NCBI GenBank assembly: GCA_905331475.1
Contig: CAJNYU010001219.1
Span: 45,433 to 109,432 of the forward strand
DNA from: Rotaria socialis
Taxonomy: Eukaryota > Rotifera > Eurotatoria > Philodinida > Philodinidae
Reading direction: 5' to 3'
Length of the DNA: 64,000 nucleotides
In this document: piece by piece, positions 61,570 through 64,000 of the stretch
Layout: every line of letters begins with the position of its first letter
Numbering within the stretch: the stretch's first letter is position 1
Position numbers and translations under genes: made by a program
Notes under the pieces: generated by a model
What the model was told of the DNA's origin: nothing
Database searches by the model: none
Seen by the model: only the letters and a program-made list of their open reading frames with translations

Positions 61570-64000
61570 GCGTAAGAGTATTCCTACTAATAAAAAATCT
61601 AAACTAATCATTTTGTTTTAGATTGAAAAATGTATCCTTCGTCATCATCATCAACGACACATTATTTTATATTCCAGTACATTAAACTTGTGAGCTGTTT
61701 TATAAGGTTTACTTGCACTAAATAAATTCGTTACGGATACAGGCTATTGAATGGATGTATCAGAATTTTTGATTGGCAAAACAGAATCCATCAAGCTACA
61801 GTTGTGCCTGACTTTTATGATAAACATAATTCATTAGGATCTTACAAAATGCACTGGGCTCAGACTCAATAGTGAATCGACAGTTGAGAATGTTCTATCA
61901 TAAATTTGATAAATTTTAACCGTCAACATTTAGAATACATTGAAAAATTTCTTTCTAAAATAAACCTTTCCTTTTTCTATTTTAGATGCCTACAGCGAAT
62001 TATTCTCGGGAAGTAAAACAAACAAAATACGTGTTTGCCTTGGACTTAGTTATTATGTCGTATACATTGGTTTATGCGTCACTGTTCAGGTCCAAGACAA
62101 CGGCGCGTGACACGGTCTTACCCATGTTGGAAAAACCGGATTAAAATTGACGGTTTACCGCGGTTTTACCGCTCCGGTTACCAGCTCCCATCAACACAAA
62201 TTTACCGCGGTAAACCGGGGGTTTCGGGGAACACCGCGGCTTACCGCCGGTATCTTTCTACTAACCGGTTCGCTGAGCGTTTATAAAAAATTGTTGCTAA
62301 AAGTCATTGATCGGGCTATTTTAGGCATCTTTTTTTTCCTATATGATGACAGTAAAAAACGGGTACTGGAAAAACTAGCGGTTAACCGCGGTATTACCAC
62401 TCCGGTTGCCGGCTCCCATTTCATACAAATTTACCGCTTTTCTAAAATTACCGCGGTTTACCGCAAAAATTGAAGCGGTATTCGCGACATGGGTAAGCAA
62501 TGTTAAAACGGCAGAAAACGGCGCTGTTTTCGTCAGCTCGAAAAACGGTTAAAATAGTGTTAAAAACGATAGTTGTTTCAGGTCTTTTAAGATGCCAATT
62601 CAGATGGTAGGATGATGACCCTGGATGGTGCTTATTTTTCGGAAAAATTGTTTGACATATCATTTAAACAATACACCAAATACGAATATTCATCCAAAAG
62701 ATATTAAGAAAATGATTGATAATCTCATATGTCAATAACGTTTTTTCTTGCTACTTTTTGTCCAAAAAAAGGATTCAGAAATAGTCGATGAATTAATCCT
62801 TTTCTTGCAACAACAAAGCCAGCAATTATAAAACAACAAGATTTCAGCCTATATTAGAGCATGTTTGAATGCTCTGAATGTTGCCAATGTAGTTGTTACA
62901 TTCATTATCTTTGGTTGTTTAAAATTCTGATCGATCTGGTCTATGTTGGGTCTACGTCTTAAAACTTTTAATCAGCTGAATCTGGTACTAGATCCATGAA
63001 TTCTTGAACCCAGTGGGTTCTAACCCACACTAGGACGTCTATTGAAAGCGCTTTCGAATGTATGGAAACAGAAACAATGCTGAAAGTTTTCATGAAAATA
63101 TGAACTGATATGAGTGAATTGCGCTGACATTATACGGTTGCTCAGCGAACACGAAAAATCTTATAACTCAACTTCTATTCAATCGATTTGGACAATTGCT
63201 TTGTTGAAATGCTCCATTCAGTCCGTCCTACTCACCATAAAATTATCGAGGTTTTTATTCGCGTGGTAAGGAGTTTTCAAGCATAAAAGATCATTACGAA
63301 AGCTGTTTGACAGGATCTATCGACAGAAATTCCTTTTTATATCCTACAATTCTGACTGGACAAATAGATTTTTTACGGAAGTTGGCAGCTCAGGTTCTCC
63401 TCTTTTTAACTATATAAAGTAATCTGAATTTCGATTTTGATTTCCTGATCAAATCTTGCAAAAATATGAAAACATACACTTTGACCATTTTTTGTCACAA
63501 CAGATTAAATTGTAACTATTAAAGACTACTTACTTTTGATTAAAAAATAAATTAATAAAATATTCACGATGAAACAAAAAAGTAAAAATAAAACAGATTG
63601 GTAGCTATTGTCGCACTAAATGTCACGACAGATTTCTTATTTTGACTTTTTGGCTTCCCGCTAACTATAAGAGATTAATCAATGATGTTTTTACCATTTT
63701 TGACTGAGTATATAGTACATCTATGGTAAAAAGTTGAGCTGTTAACTAAATGTCGTTCGCAAGAAAATAGCATTTTACTGAGAAAATGCCACAACAGATT
63801 AATATGATAGATATTCAGAGAGAATATGATATATTTTCATCTTCTTTTACTTCTCTCGACTCGAATGACTATCATTTACCACAAATAGAAATCCACAGAC
63901 ACATCTATACATCATATCCACACTTGTGGTGAATAAAATAAATATGACCCATTCTGGTGACCAAATAGGGATTTTTTTTATACAATATCTTGTTCAAGTC
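61570..64000. other. Gene-free stretch to window end
   Basis: No recognisable gene. It contains the ACCGCGGT-rich element at 62117-62497. A short block near 63158-63215 (ATAACTCAACTTCTATTCAA, then CGATTTGGACAATT) has the same form as the ANKMY1 intron repeats. The rest is AT-rich. Confidence 0.5.
62117..62497. mobile_element. ACCGCGGT-rich inverted-repeat element (381 bp)
   Basis: The left end CTTACCCATGTTGG and the reverse complement of the right end, CTTACCCATGTCGC, match over the first 11 bases. The body is packed with ACCGCGGT, GGTTTACCGC and TTACCGCGG words, a composition typical of certain hAT-type miniature elements. Target duplications are not evident, and the open frames across it lack motifs. 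Confidence 0.6.

Noticed and set aside
62074-62473. Arg/Tyr-rich frames of 70-108 codons
   Set aside because: Produced by ACCGCGGT repeats inside an inverted-repeat element, and open in more than one frame.

Overview
The window looks like nuclear DNA of an animal with a compact, AT-rich genome. Coding exons are separated by very short GT-AG introns, mostly about 45-70 bp. Several products are clearly metazoan (TMEM184, ATRAID, ANKMY1, a HOIL-1/RBCK1-type RBR ligase, a penta-EF-hand protein). They sit beside genes with a bacterial or plant/fungal look and beside a broken TPR/ADP-ribosyltransferase gene of a type that is abundant in bdelloid rotifers. My inference is a bdelloid rotifer (Adineta/Rotaria-like). 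No single marker proves it.

Layout. 1-5.5 kb: no gene seen. 5.5-6.8 kb (+): a four-exon cobalamin-independent methionine-synthase-like gene. 6.9-9.3 kb: nested transposon-like elements. 9.3-13.8 kb: gene-free with GC-rich repeat islands. 13.9-14.8 kb (-): an intronless, actinobacterial-type methyltransferase. 14.8-20.5 kb: gene-free. 20.5-29.3 kb: the densest part, with a penta-EF-hand gene (-) divergent from TMEM184 (+), then ATRAID, an MDR quinone oxidoreductase and a PP2C phosphatase, all (+). 32.5-38.1 kb (-): a 15-exon ANKMY1 gene. 39.4-39.7 kb (-): a GPCR fragment. 42.5-44.6 kb (-): the ART/TPR pseudogene. 46.0-47.4 kb (-): an intronless BAHD acyltransferase. 48.0-48.9 kb: two hAT-like miniature elements, one containing the only assembly gap. 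51.0-52.8 kb: a foldback of about 1.75 kb. 52.9-53.5 kb (-): a small membrane protein whose start codon is split by an intron. 56.4-57.2 kb: repeat remnants. 57.9-59.5 kb (-): the RBR ligase. 60.5-62.5 kb: more hAT-like elements, one with a second element nested inside. The rest has no recognisable gene.

The genes do not form one pathway. Two themes stand out. First, three enzyme genes of probable foreign origin (MetE-like, methyltransferase, BAHD) lie within 42 kb. Second, there is a rich set of non-autonomous DNA elements: four have 8-bp target-site duplications that can be read directly (ATTCCGGA, ACTGTATC, AGCTGAGA, ATAGACAT). Exon joins were made by hand. In every intact gene the summed exon lengths are a multiple of three and the joined frames read through family motifs. 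No transcript evidence was available.
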